Shown: positions 43,997-53,435, counted from the first letter of the stretch. The stretch: DNA of 64,000 bases from an uncultured bacterium (GCA_905214715.1 CAJMMT010000012.1:1-64000), one strand, 5' to 3'. Translations and numbers: made by a program. Notes: a model not told the origin generated them from the letters alone.

Positions 43997-46900
43997 TCAA
44001 ATTACCGGTACCTCGATGGTGGCTGAATGTGCGCGGTAGCCGGGCTTTCCGCTTTCGCGCACGAACGCTTTGTAGAGGCCGGGGGCAACTTGATTGCTGT
44101 TGTTGTCTTTACAGTTCCATACCACCTCGTTGCCACTTGTAGATTCACGATATACCTCGTTTCCATCTTTGTCAAGGATGAACAGCGTTAGAGATGAGTC
44201 GAGTGCGCCTTCGATATTGAAGGTAATCTTGCCGTCGGCCATCTCTTCGTAGGTTGTAAGTGTAAGTTTCGCCCAATCGGGATTTACTGTAAACCTGCAT
44301 TCGGCTGTGGCACGGTTGTCTGATTGGTCGGAAACCTCTATTACGGCCGTATGGTCGCCATAGTCGAGCTCCGGCAGGGTAAATTCTATCAGATTGCCGT
44401 AACCGCTGTCTGTAACCTTTATCATGGAGCTGCGGTCGCATTCCACTGTCTTGCCGTCGACGCTAAGCAATGTCGAGGGACGACGGCGCGGGGAATTGCT
44501 GGTTGAAATGGCTAAATTGTCGGCAACTTCCGCCTTTAGCATGTGTGTGTCGTTGTCATATACGAATGAAAGCACCACCGGAGGCTCGTTGTCTTTGGCC
44601 GGCTCGGGAAGTCCGGCTTCAAGTGCGGATACTATCATGAGAGTGTCCGCTCCGGCTCCTCCTAAACGGCGGTCGCGGTCATATACCGTTCCGGTAATCC
44701 TGGATTCCTTTCCGGTAAAGCGGCCCATGTATTCCGGCACACGGACTTCGGTTGTAAATCTGCCGTCCTTGACTTTCGCAACGGCCATGATAGACTGGAA
44801 GTCATTGTGGGTGATAGGTATCGACGTGGTGCCGTGAGTGGTGAAATTACGTCCGTTCATTTTCAGTTCCGGTTCCATCACTCGTATTACAGCTTCGCCG
44901 TTGAATTTGTCGTCGATGGTTCCGTCGTGGCGCGTTACCTTTCCGCTTATGGTGGCAGTGTGGCCTACTGCAAGATTCTCTTTCCCGGATGTGGCGATCT
45001 CCATCTCCACTTTCCTGTTGGCTGAAGGCAATACCACTGCCGGGTCGCCGATAAGGAAGAAGGCGAGTTCGTTGGATTGCTTCATGGCCGTTTTCGCACG
45101 TGCGTAGAGTTCTCCCAATGTCTGTGGTTCCTCAAGTCTGCGGCTTGGTGAGCCGTCGGCCCATCCCCACTTGCGCAGGAATGCCTGGGTGAACTCCACA
45201 TTAGGTCCTGACCATGCCTGGCGATTGGTTGCCAGACAGGCAATGCCGCCATGTTCCGTGTCGAGGATTATCCTCTCGGCTATACCACGAAGGCTACGGT
45301 CTGGCACTGTAAGGTCGCAGCCTGCGAATCCGATAAAGGGTAGGTATTTGTTTTTCAGTTGAGGAATCATACCCGAGGTGAGGAATATACTCGGCCCAAG
45401 CATCGTAGCGGCCGCATGTCCAAGATACTGGAATACGGAGACTCCTTCATCGAGAGCGGCCATGAGCTGTTTGGTCGTGTTATCTGTGCCGCTGTCGTCC
45501 ACAAAGATGGTTTTCGTTATATTGGCATCGTAGTTGGCTGAATTATACGCCGCTACTGCCAGTAGTGCCTGCTCTTCGTGGTTATGGTTGTCGCCGTCGC
45601 ATCCTATTGCAAGCATCTTGTTCATGTAATAGGCATGGGTGTCGTCGGTAAGGTAACGCTCCACTTTCTCGCGCATTATACGTGCATCCGTGGCGTTCTG
45701 GACGGTGAGCACACCTACACCTACCGAAACAGTCATGTTCTCGAATTGCTTGTCGCTTATGACATTGTCGGTTATGCCGCAGAAATCAAATATCGAGGAG
45801 GCTCCATGGTCAAACGCCGTGCGGTTTTTGCGGTTGTGGGGTATGAGGATACGGGAGTTACCATAGCCGGCTTTGACGTTCGCCCGGATATCGCCCGATG
45901 CATGGCCGTACAGAAGTACGTTCTTTACGGGTGTTACCGAATTTCTGCGCAGCATGCTTACAAAAGCGCGGTAGGCCATCGGGTCGGGACGTCCTCCGGA
46001 AAACTCATTGTAAAGAGTCTCCAAATCGGTTACTATGACTTTCAATCCCTGTATGCGTCGGTGAACATCCGCATGCTGTTCGGCGAATTCCTTCATCTCA
46101 TTGGTGCAGATAATGGCCAGATCCGCACCCGAGGATGCTTCTCCGTGAAGGTTCTGATTGCCTACTTCTTCAAATCCTCCTATCTCGAGTTGCTTCATGG
46201 CAGGGTTGAAGATTAGCAATGTCGGATTGTCGGTCATGGCTGTGAAATTCACTCTTCCCTCCGGTCCGAAATCCTTTATATCAAGTTCCGTTACTTCATA
46301 GGGATTGGAAATCTGCAGCGCTCTGCGGTTCGCAACGCTGTTGAGAACTATGTTGCGATTCTCCCCGGCCTCTATTCCGTCAAAGAGGATGGCATCCTGA
46401 TTGAGATTGTCGAGGGTGGGAATGCCGCGGCGGTATGTAAGCACCCAATAATCGAGTCTCACGGGGTCGCCGGGACGGTCATCGGGGACTTCGATATATA
46501 CCTTATTGTCTGCCGATGTAGGAGTTACAACGGCATAACGGGGTTTGCCGGGTTCGAAATAAGCCTGGTTGGTGTTTTTCGGGAAATTGGCGTTGAAGCC
46601 TCCGGTGCCGGAGGTATAGCCGTAGGTGAGGTGAAGCTCATCTTCACGGTCTTTATACATGTCTACCGCAAGAATGCCGCTCTTGTCAAGTATGGGATTG
46701 CGCAACTCCGCGTCCCATTCCATTCTGCCTATACCCGAGGAACTGAAATCCTCGCCCCAGAACAATTGCCCGTTGTGCTGGTGCCCTTGGGCAAGGTCTA
46801 TTTCGTGGTATGTGCGCCAAAGACCTTCGGTAAGCTGAAGACTCTCCTGAAGTTCGGTCGGGTCGGGAGTTATTTTTTCGATTTCTTTCGCCGGAGCGCT

Positions 46901-47335
46901 GTCAGTCAGAAAATAATACCCTTTGTCGGTATATATGTTCAGGCCTCCGTTGTCGAAATAATCGTAGCCATACTGGTTGGTGAATTCCACATTGTCTACA
47001 CCAAGTCCATAGAAATAGAGTTTATCCTTGTCATGAATAACCGGGGTAGGGACGAGGTCATCCTGATATACCTGATTCCCTTGCATGTCTGTCAGGTCTT
47101 CGGAATACATTCGGCCTCCCTGACCGTAGACTGCTACTTTGGACGGGTCGCTGAATCCCATTTTGCGTAATTGGGAATATGAAATTTCATAGAGTCCTGT
47201 CGCTTCTATGCTGACTTTGGTCCATTTCCCTTCGGCCAGAACCGAACGGTTTGCGAAAGTCTGGGCGGATGCCTCGGGGGCCGTAAGGGCTACCGTTGCC
47301 AGTGTTCCGAAAATTATGTGGCGGATGTGTCTCAT
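43997..47335 (-). CDS. porU: PorU-like type IX secretion sortase, paralogue 2 (next to porV)
   Basis: This 1112-residue protein has a signal peptide (about 1-24), N-terminal beta domains with ISYSQLRKMGFSDPSKVAVYGQGGRMYSE, and a gingipain-type C25 caspase-fold domain. His640 in QYLGHAA and Cys673 in FAGCDLT are 33 residues apart, as in the neighbouring PorU. It ends in Ig-like domains and a cargo-like tail (GLYKAFVRESGKPGYR). PorU removes the C-terminal signal of T9SS cargo and attaches it to lipopolysaccharide. The region around the cysteine is less like classical PorU than that of the protein at 48058-51486, although this one is adjacent to porV. Specificity for a cargo subset is inferred. 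Confidence 0.85.
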   Translation of the reverse strand: MRHIRHIIFGTLATVALTAPEASAQTFANRSVLAEGKWTKVSIEATGLYEISYSQLRKMGFSDPSKVAVYGQGGRMYSEDLTDMQGNQVYQDDLVPTPVIHDKDKLYFYGLGVDNVEFTNQYGYDYFDNGGLNIYTDKGYYFLTDSAPAKEIEKITPDPTELQESLQLTEGLWRTYHEIDLAQGHQHNGQLFWGEDFSSSGIGRMEWDAELRNPILDKSGILAVDMYKDREDELHLTYGYTSGTGGFNANFPKNTNQAYFEPGKPRYAVVTPTSADNKVYIEVPDDRPGDPVRLDYWVLTYRRGIPTLDNLNQDAILFDGIEAGENRNIVLNSVANRRALQISNPYEVTELDIKDFGPEGRVNFTAMTDNPTLLIFNPAMKQLEIGGFEEVGNQNLHGEASSGADLAIICTNEMKEFAEQHADVHRRIQGLKVIVTDLETLYNEFSGGRPDPMAYRAFVSMLRRNSVTPVKNVLLYGHASGDIRANVKAGYGNSRILIPHNRKNRTAFDHGASSIFDFCGITDNVISDKQFENMTVSVGVGVLTVQNATDARIMREKVERYLTDDTHAYYMNKMLAIGCDGDNHNHEEQALLAVAAYNSANYDANITKTIFVDDSGTDNTTKQLMAALDEGVSVFQYLGHAAATMLGPSIFLTSGMIPQLKNKYLPFIGFAGCDLTVPDRSLRGIAERIILDTEHGGIACLATNRQAWSGPNVEFTQAFLRKWGWADGSPSRRLEEPQTLGELYARAKTAMKQSNELAFFLIGDPAVVLPSANRKVEMEIATSGKENLAVGHTATISGKVTRHDGTIDDKFNGEAVIRVMEPELKMNGRNFTTHGTTSIPITHNDFQSIMAVAKVKDGRFTTEVRVPEYMGRFTGKESRITGTVYDRDRRLGGAGADTLMIVSALEAGLPEPAKDNEPPVVLSFVYDNDTHMLKAEVADNLAISTSNSPRRRPSTLLSVDGKTVECDRSSMIKVTDSGYGNLIEFTLPELDYGDHTAVIEVSDQSDNRATAECRFTVNPDWAKLTLTTYEEMADGKITFNIEGALDSSLTLFILDKDGNEVYRESTSGNEVVWNCKDNNSNQVAPGLYKAFVRESGKPGYRAHSATIEVPVI

Positions 47336-47407
47336 ATTGTCAGGTATATCTTTATCGGCTGTATCTCCTTTGACCGTACCGATATTATTTTATGGGTGTG
47401 GTTACCG

Positions 47408-48016
47408 TTATTTTATATTGATGTTAAGATTTTCTTCCTGTTCGTTTCTTGGAAATCCAAGGAGTGTGAGATGACTGTCTATGACAGCTGTGGCGCTTGT
47501 TCCAATGCCGTCGATTAGAAGCAGGTCTCCGGTCTTGAGGGTGTTGTCGCGGCTCAGCTGTGAGATACCTCGGTTTATGGCCTCGCAGGGTTTGACTATC
47601 CTGAATCTTCGCCGTTCTGTTTCTTCTCCTTTGTCGTTCCCTATTGCAATATCCATGTCGATATCCCCGGATAAGTTGTGTCGGTGAAATTCACCTACAA
47701 TCACCGCTTTGTCAAATGAATAGGCGGCACTGTCCGGATAACCGGAAGCCCGTAGCAGGGCTCCGTATTTCTCTGCTCTGAATATTACTGCCGGGGCAGT
47801 TTCCGCATAGTATCTTGCGGCGAATCGCTCCGGTATTCCTTTCCCGAGCTTGTTTATCTTTACGGCAATGGCTGCGGTAATTGTTATCTCTCCCGGGAAA
47901 TCAGGTACGAAGAAGGGATTCCGACCTTTCAGGAGCGCGCTGTCGGGAAGCACTCTCCATCTTGCTGAAATACCCTCTTGGGTTTCCTCCTCTCCTATAA
48001 CGTCTATTATCTTCAT
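47408..48016 (-). CDS. Degenerate fumarylacetoacetate-hydrolase-like protein, probable pseudoenzyme
   Basis: This protein has 202 residues from ATG 48016. An earlier ATG at 48238 would overlap the coding part of the upstream PorU gene by 181 bp and add an unlike, Arg-rich sequence. The core PDSALLKGRNPFFVPDFPGEITI, INKLGKGIPERFAARYYAE and FDKAVIVGEFH follows the Bacteroidales FAH-family fold. The metal-binding acidic pattern expected after the first strand is replaced by TAAIAVKI, and the ExExR-like site is not seen. It is probably structural or regulatory rather than catalytic. It lies between two PorU-like genes, 42 bp after one and 72 bp before the other. Confidence 0.6.
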   Translation of the reverse strand: MKIIDVIGEEETQEGISARWRVLPDSALLKGRNPFFVPDFPGEITITAAIAVKINKLGKGIPERFAARYYAETAPAVIFRAEKYGALLRASGYPDSAAYSFDKAVIVGEFHRHNLSGDIDMDIAIGNDKGEETERRRFRIVKPCEAINRGISQLSRDNTLKTGDLLLIDGIGTSATAVIDSHLTLLGFPRNEQEENLNINIK

Positions 48017-48057
48017 TACATTGTAGACAAGTCCTATTAATTGACCTACCTCCGAAG

Positions 48058-51000
48058 TTATTTCGCGCTTACGGCGAGCTTCACTGTCTTGGAACTCTTC
48101 ACACCCTCTTCGCATTCCACAGTTGCGCGACAGAGATATATGCCTCGGTTCACGCGTGTGCCGGAACTGTCTTCCAGATACCAGGTCTGTCTTACCGAAC
48201 CGTCGTTGCGTGAGCGGCTTGTCTTGCCGCTGCTCCACATCAGATGGCCGTTAAGATTGTACACTTCTATGGTATATCTGAGTTGGTTCTTTATGCGGTC
48301 GGTCTTTAGAGTGAATGTTACTTTCTCATGCGCGGGATTCGCGTCGGTAAGCAATTCTATGAAATCCACCTCCTGATTCAGCCCTACACGGAAGGGCAGT
48401 GTGCGGCTCGATGAATTGTTGGCGTTGTCCCATACGGTCAGCTTGAGCTCATGGTCGCCGGGTGCGAGACCAGACAGCGGATAGGTGATTCTACCGCCCC
48501 CCTCGATGTCAGGATCCGGGGTATAGAATGCTCCCAAGTCATTATAATGTGTGTCGGAGTCAAGAGTCAGCAACATTTTGTGGCCGATTCCGGCATCGGA
48601 AATGTTTATGCCTGACGCATCAGAGACGGTTGCCAGCACTACGGGGGAGGAATGGGTTATATCGCCGGCCTCGAACGAGTCGTCGTTGAGGGTGAACCGC
48701 GAAATGCCCGGGCCTTCATTGTCTTCGGGTGCATCGGGGTCTATGCCGTAGACATACAGACGGTCGCACGCTCCGTTGGCTTCGCGTCCGTTGTCGCTGT
48801 AGGCATAGAGGGTGAACTGTGCCGGAGACCAGTTGTTCTCTATCTCTGCCGGCATAAGAAGCTTTATTTCCCAACGCCCGTTCTTGATATGGGTGGCGCC
48901 GGAATAGAGGCGTGTCTTGCGGTCGTTGTAGTGCTCTACCACGCCGTCCTTGCCGTTGCCGTTGGTCGTTATTACCCGTTCGGCATCATAGAGCGTTGCA
49001 TGTAGCTCTCCGTTGTAATCAGAGAGCAACTGACCGTCGGACCCTTCTATCCTCCCTTTCACGGTTACTTTCGAGCGAGCGGATATGACGGGGAGGTCGG
49101 CGTCACCGATATCCTCGACTGTCGTTTCACCTATGCTTTCTACTACCACTCGGTGTTCCGGACTCGGAACTCTTATGGCCGGGTCTCCGAGAAACGAAAA
49201 CTTGAGTTTGTTCTCATCGTTACCAGGATAATTGTTTTTGCCGGCTATCATTATTTCACCGGTGCGCCTGGCCTTACCCTCGCTGTCGCGGACGTATATC
49301 TCGTACGAAGTCGTTTTGGTCAGAGTGCCGTTCTGCGGAATATATACGGTACGCGACGGGCAGATAGTGCCTATGATGCCTCCGTCAGGATTAAGAAGCA
49401 TCTCTTCCGCACCTGATGGAGTCAGCGCGTCATGGCGTGCGAACGAGCAGGTGGCCGCATACAGGAAGGGCAGATGCTGGTTCGAGAAGCTGTTTATATC
49501 TGTCCATGTAAGCAGCTGTTCATGTCCCCAGCCGCGTGGATTGGCGTGTCCTATATATTGTATCCAGCTTACACCTTCGTTCCATTTCTGCAACATGCGG
49601 GCTTTGGCCGACGGATAGGTGTCGCCGGTAGCCGTGGCTACCAGTGGGTATGAGTCGAGATAAAGTTTCTCGTATACGAAGCTGTCGCCGTTGCCCGACG
49701 CAGTCATTCCTGTATATACGGCTTCCGCTTGCAAAAGGTGTTGCGCGCGGTCCTGGTCATCGGCTATTATCATGACGTTATTGCGCCAGGTGCCATATGA
49801 GGGGCTTGTTACATAATCCTTTATTTTCTCCACCATGGTGGATGCCTCGGCTTCGCTCTTTACCGGTAGACGTCCTACGGCAGTGCGTATTTTTTGTGAA
49901 CCGATGTTAAAAGAATCATCCGAGTCGTCGGTCATACCTATGTAGTCATCGGTTGAATAGGAGCTCGATTCGGTATAGCCGTTGGCTGATTGCCAGATAG
50001 GTACCGTAGGATATCCAAGTTGCTTTACCGGTTGTGTTATGTGCTTGTTGTCGAACGTGGCGCGTCCCAGCAGCAGACAATATCCCGGATAGGGCAGCGT
50101 ATTGTCGGCCCCGGCGCGATCCGCCCACATCTTCAACAGTTTGCGGAATGCACCCACATCCGGGGTTCCGCTCGAGAACTCATTGTAGATAACATCGGGG
50201 GTAAGGACGTGGACTGTCATGCCGTCATTTTTACGGTGCATCTCCGCAAGCTCGTTGGCCTGGTTCGTATAGCGTAACGGAGCTATTATGAGCATGTGCG
50301 GATTGGCAAGGCCGTGAAGGTCCTGATTGGCTACTGCCGATGCCCCTTTGGCCACAAGCGCGTTGCATCCCGCGCTGGTAGGGTTGAACGCCACATATTC
50401 GCGCAACCCGCTTCTGGTTTCTGTGAAACGCATTGTGGTGCCGTTCAGAGTGGCATTGACCTCTATAGGCCGCGACGGTTCCGTAACATCCCAGATTCTT
50501 GTCTGATTGTTACATGCCGATATGGTAAAGGTCGTTGGTTTATTGATCACATCATAAAAGTGAATCCAACCCTCGCCACGTGTGAGTCGGCGGTCATACT
50601 CTACCTCAATGTAATCGAGTGCCGCTATGGTGGCCATGCCGCTCAACGAGCAGTTTATGCCGAGTCGCAACTCGGATACCGCATCAGATATGTTTTTTAC
50701 GGTAGAAGTCGTCTGCAGATAACGGGAATCATCGGTTATGGCCGGTACTATATCGGTGTCGGTTGCAGGCAGCCGTTTACCGTTGGCGCTTATGATCATG
50801 GAAGCCGAGCCTCCGGAAACTGAGGCTCCCATACGGATGCGGGCCGTGGTGCCCCCGGTGTTGCCTGGCAGTGCGAAAGTGAATGTCTGATTGTTGTTGA
50901 GTCTGAAATCCTCGCCAAGCAACAGACGGCCCGTGGTCGACGGAGCCGTAAGTTCTGTTTCGTGCAGCGTGCGGGCTCTGAAAGTGGTTCTTTCGGGTGT

Positions 51001-51486
51001 CCCGGGAGTGTAGTCATAACTCCCTTTTGCCGGTACCGCGCTCTCTCCTTCGGCCAAAGATCGGTCGCTGAGAAAGTAATATCCGGTCTGGCTGTATGGG
51101 TGGGTGAGATGACTGTAAGTCATGCCGTCGGTCTGGGCCGAAGGTATCCAGGTCACGTTGTCGGTACCGAAGAATATCAGGCCTCCATCCACCCGTACGG
51201 ACGGAAGCAGCGGAAGGTCGTCCGGCTCGCTCTCTTTCATGGCTTCGGGTATCTGTCTTCCCCCGTAACCATACACGTTTGTGGAGCCCGGGTCGAGACC
51301 CAGACCCGATATCACGGAATTGCTTACAAACTGCATGCCGGTGGTGGCGACCTCGATTTTTACCCAACGTCCCGATGCAAGACGAGAAGTCTTGCTGTAT
51401 TTGTCGGGATTGTGGGCCTGGGCCGTAAATATCCACGAAGTTAGCAGTACTGTTATTATGGACAGTTTATGGAAAACGTTCTTCAA
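48058..51486 (-). CDS. porU: Type IX secretion sortase PorU, paralogue 1
   Basis: This 1142-residue protein has a signal peptide (MKNVFHKLSIITVLLTSWIFTAQA). Its N-terminal domains contain GRWVKIEVATTGMQFV and VYGYGGRQIPEA, followed by a C25 peptidase domain. His647 in QYIGHANPRGW and Cys680 in LYAATCSFARHD form the catalytic pair 33 residues apart. Ig-like domains and a T9SS-type tail (YTIEVYNLNGHLMWSSGKTS) end the chain. This form is closest to the classical PorU (TGHG...W and ATCEFSRxD). It acts at the cell surface as the sortase of T9SS. It follows a GH25 lysozyme gene by 68 bp and is followed by the FAH-like gene and a second PorU, so the three and porV probably share a transcript. Confidence 0.9.
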   Translation of the reverse strand: MKNVFHKLSIITVLLTSWIFTAQAHNPDKYSKTSRLASGRWVKIEVATTGMQFVSNSVISGLGLDPGSTNVYGYGGRQIPEAMKESEPDDLPLLPSVRVDGGLIFFGTDNVTWIPSAQTDGMTYSHLTHPYSQTGYYFLSDRSLAEGESAVPAKGSYDYTPGTPERTTFRARTLHETELTAPSTTGRLLLGEDFRLNNNQTFTFALPGNTGGTTARIRMGASVSGGSASMIISANGKRLPATDTDIVPAITDDSRYLQTTSTVKNISDAVSELRLGINCSLSGMATIAALDYIEVEYDRRLTRGEGWIHFYDVINKPTTFTISACNNQTRIWDVTEPSRPIEVNATLNGTTMRFTETRSGLREYVAFNPTSAGCNALVAKGASAVANQDLHGLANPHMLIIAPLRYTNQANELAEMHRKNDGMTVHVLTPDVIYNEFSSGTPDVGAFRKLLKMWADRAGADNTLPYPGYCLLLGRATFDNKHITQPVKQLGYPTVPIWQSANGYTESSSYSTDDYIGMTDDSDDSFNIGSQKIRTAVGRLPVKSEAEASTMVEKIKDYVTSPSYGTWRNNVMIIADDQDRAQHLLQAEAVYTGMTASGNGDSFVYEKLYLDSYPLVATATGDTYPSAKARMLQKWNEGVSWIQYIGHANPRGWGHEQLLTWTDINSFSNQHLPFLYAATCSFARHDALTPSGAEEMLLNPDGGIIGTICPSRTVYIPQNGTLTKTTSYEIYVRDSEGKARRTGEIMIAGKNNYPGNDENKLKFSFLGDPAIRVPSPEHRVVVESIGETTVEDIGDADLPVISARSKVTVKGRIEGSDGQLLSDYNGELHATLYDAERVITTNGNGKDGVVEHYNDRKTRLYSGATHIKNGRWEIKLLMPAEIENNWSPAQFTLYAYSDNGREANGACDRLYVYGIDPDAPEDNEGPGISRFTLNDDSFEAGDITHSSPVVLATVSDASGINISDAGIGHKMLLTLDSDTHYNDLGAFYTPDPDIEGGGRITYPLSGLAPGDHELKLTVWDNANNSSSRTLPFRVGLNQEVDFIELLTDANPAHEKVTFTLKTDRIKNQLRYTIEVYNLNGHLMWSSGKTSRSRNDGSVRQTWYLEDSSGTRVNRGIYLCRATVECEEGVKSSKTVKLAVSAK

Positions 51487-51554
51487 TTTTGTAATGTATT
51501 ATCACTGTCGGCAGACTTGTGATGGCACGTTGCCGACAGATTGTTACTCTCCTG

Positions 51555-52361
51555 TCAATTAACGGATTTTTTAGCAGGATATTGCTGAGCTGACAAAAAC
51601 TCTTCCCATTCCTTTCGATTGCCGCCGAAGGCGTTGAGGTCGACATCCCCCTTTATCCCCGATACTTTGCCGTGATGGTCATATTGCCAGAATGTCCAGT
51701 CGGCGTTTATGGGTGTGCGGTTAAACGAACATATCCATAACGGGCTGCCGGGAACAGCCTTCTCAAGGTAATCGTAATAGCCGTCGCGGTTTGAGTAAAA
51801 GACCACGCGGTAGCCTCTGAGGTGCAGATACTCCGCCATGCGTGTAAGGCGGTCGAGGATCGAATCCTGTGGTACTCCACGTGAATTGCCTGTCTCTTCT
51901 ACATCTACCGCCACCCCCAGGTCGAGATGCCGGTACCCTATTGCGCTTATCAGGTTCAGGGCCTGCTCAACACCCCCTTTGTCGAAACGGAAATAGTGAT
52001 AGGCGCCTATCTTCATGCCGGCATGCCGTGCCTTGCCGTAATTCAAACGGAAATTGCTGTCTTTGAAGTCGGCTCCTTCCGAGGCCTTTATGTAGCAGAA
52101 TTCTATGCCGTCGGCTTTTGCGGCGTCAAGATTCATCATGCCGTTGTGAGACGATATGTCGATGCCTCTTATAGGGTATCGCTCGGGGTCTACATATGGG
52201 GGAGTGGTCTTGAACCATACCCAGTTGTCCCATCCCGACATAAGCAGCAGTCCGGCCATTCCGACAAATACGAGACTGATCCACAAGTCCTTGCGCTTGT
52301 GGATTACCCATGCTTTTATGTTTTGAGATATTTTAGCTATCCAGGCCTTTCCTGTCATCAT
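51555..52361 (-). CDS. GH25 family lysozyme with an N-terminal membrane anchor
   Basis: This 268-residue protein has a cytoplasmic basic start and one transmembrane helix (LWISLVFVGMAGLLLMSGW, about 27-45), then a GH25 barrel. It has the family motifs RGIDISSHNG (Asp near residue 68), FCYIKASEGADF, GAYHYFRF, and AVDVEETGN with the catalytic acidic pair. It cleaves the MurNAc-GlcNAc bond of peptidoglycan in the periplasm. It is upstream of porU on the same strand, so it may open cell wall for the secretion complex (inference). A perfect -7 box lies about 40 bp upstream. Confidence 0.88.
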   Translation of the reverse strand: MMTGKAWIAKISQNIKAWVIHKRKDLWISLVFVGMAGLLLMSGWDNWVWFKTTPPYVDPERYPIRGIDISSHNGMMNLDAAKADGIEFCYIKASEGADFKDSNFRLNYGKARHAGMKIGAYHYFRFDKGGVEQALNLISAIGYRHLDLGVAVDVEETGNSRGVPQDSILDRLTRMAEYLHLRGYRVVFYSNRDGYYDYLEKAVPGSPLWICSFNRTPINADWTFWQYDHHGKVSGIKGDVDLNAFGGNRKEWEEFLSAQQYPAKKSVN

Positions 52362-52399
52362 GAGTGTGGTTCGTCAGAACAGAACTTGCTATTCTATTA

Positions 52400-52407
52400 C
52401 AAAGATA
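52400..52407 (-). promoter_or_regulatory. -7 box upstream of the lysozyme-porU unit
   Basis: TATCTTTG on the minus strand matches TAnnTTTG exactly and lies 39 bp before the lysozyme ATG. No TTTG is found at the proper distance upstream, so confidence is moderate. Confidence 0.45.
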
Positions 52408-52494
52408 GAAATAATTTCGTTTTCCGATTGCTGACGAGTAAACTCTTGACATTTTTTATAGAGAGTGTTTGGAGTATGTTTACTTTTAACTTGC

Positions 52495-52691
52495 CTTAAG
52501 AGATTGTTTGAATTTAACACGAATTTATAATTGAGAGATGACTTGGAAATTCTTTCTATCCTCCCTTTTCGGCTGTTCGCATCAAGATTTCGTCGGTTAC
52601 GGTGCCCGCACCGCGCCCTCCTCAACTTGCGAAAACATCTCAAAAAATCCTCTTCGTGTAAATGGAAGCTAAATCCAAACATTCTCTTAAG
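52495..52691. repeat. MITE-like repeat element (197 bp), copy B
   Basis: The ends CTTAAGAGATTGTTTGAATT and AAATCCAAACATTCTCTTAAG form terminal inverted repeats of about 23 bp with two or three mismatches. Inside them TAATTGAGAGATG and GGAAGCTAAATCC match copy A at 35010-35071. Copy B has about 130 extra internal bases, GC-richer than its flanks, probably the remnant of a longer element. Confidence 0.7.
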
Positions 52692-52890
52692 CACGAAAAA
52701 TTTAAATCACTTCAATATTTTGAATGACTTTGTAATGCTAATTGAGACTGAAGATGACTAATCTTAATTCATTAGTTTATCAGCATGTGTCAAAATGAAA
52801 GCATAAAGCAGGGGAGAAGTGGTATGAAGAGGGTTGTTTAAATAAATATGATAAAATGATAAATTTTTTGAAAAAATATTGCGTAAAAGT

Positions 52891-52921
52891 TTGCAATGTT
52901 GTTTTTATATTATATATTTGC
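52891..52921 (+). promoter_or_regulatory. Perfect promoter in an AT-rich gap
   Basis: TTTG (52891-52894), 19 bases, then TATATTTG (52914-52921) match the consensus exactly. The predicted start is near 52928. No plus-strand gene follows until cvpA at 53537. Confidence 0.75.
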
Positions 52922-52927
52922 CTTTGT

Positions 52928-53422
52928 AAAGCGAATCAAGTTGTATCGTTATATTTTGATTTGTCTTTTTATAATCGGAATATTTTTCTGTTGAATCGGT
53001 AATGTCCGAATCAATTTGAAAGCTTGATAAAATTGACATTTGATATTAATAGGGTTATATAATAGTTTGGTTTTGATATTTTGAACTAATAACTGTGCCA
53101 GATATGATATGTTTGGTTTTGTATCGGGTGCTTTTATCGCTAATTGTAAATTTTGCAATTTGGCATTATTAAAGCTATAACTATTTTGATACATAGTCAT
53201 GGATTCGTGGGCGACTGATTTTGTCAGGTCTATTGAGTTTTTATAAACTTTCTCCTCTACCAGACGCCCGTTCTGAGATTTGAATGTTGATTAATGTAAT
53301 ATTGTCCTCATAATCTCTCCATGTTGGATTTGGTAAAAGTAGGTCATTGATATATCCTGAGATCCTAATCCACTTTTTTTTGACGAAGGAAGACCACGTC
53401 TTACGCAAGGGACGTGGTTTTT
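52928..53422 (+). ncRNA. Candidate ~495-nt noncoding transcript
   Basis: A perfect promoter opens this AT-rich stretch and an intrinsic terminator (53394-53422) closes it. No convincing plus-strand coding frame lies between. On the other strand two broken frames (52949-53200 and 53241-53516) might be remnants of a decayed gene. I recognise no RNA family. Alternatives are a long untranslated leader for cvpA with an attenuator, or a decayed acquired gene. Confidence 0.35.
53394..53422 (+). terminator. Intrinsic terminator upstream of cvpA
   Basis: CCACGTC (53394-53400) pairs with GACGTGG (53411-53417) and is followed directly by TTTTT. It ends plus-strand transcription coming from the promoter at 52891, or acts as an attenuator before cvpA. 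Confidence 0.7.
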
Positions 53423-53435
53423 CCCGTTTTTTAGC

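Noticed and set aside
48017..48238. 74-residue N-terminal extension of the FAH-like protein
   Set aside because: Most of it overlaps the coding end of porU in another frame and is Arg-rich, unlike the FAH family.
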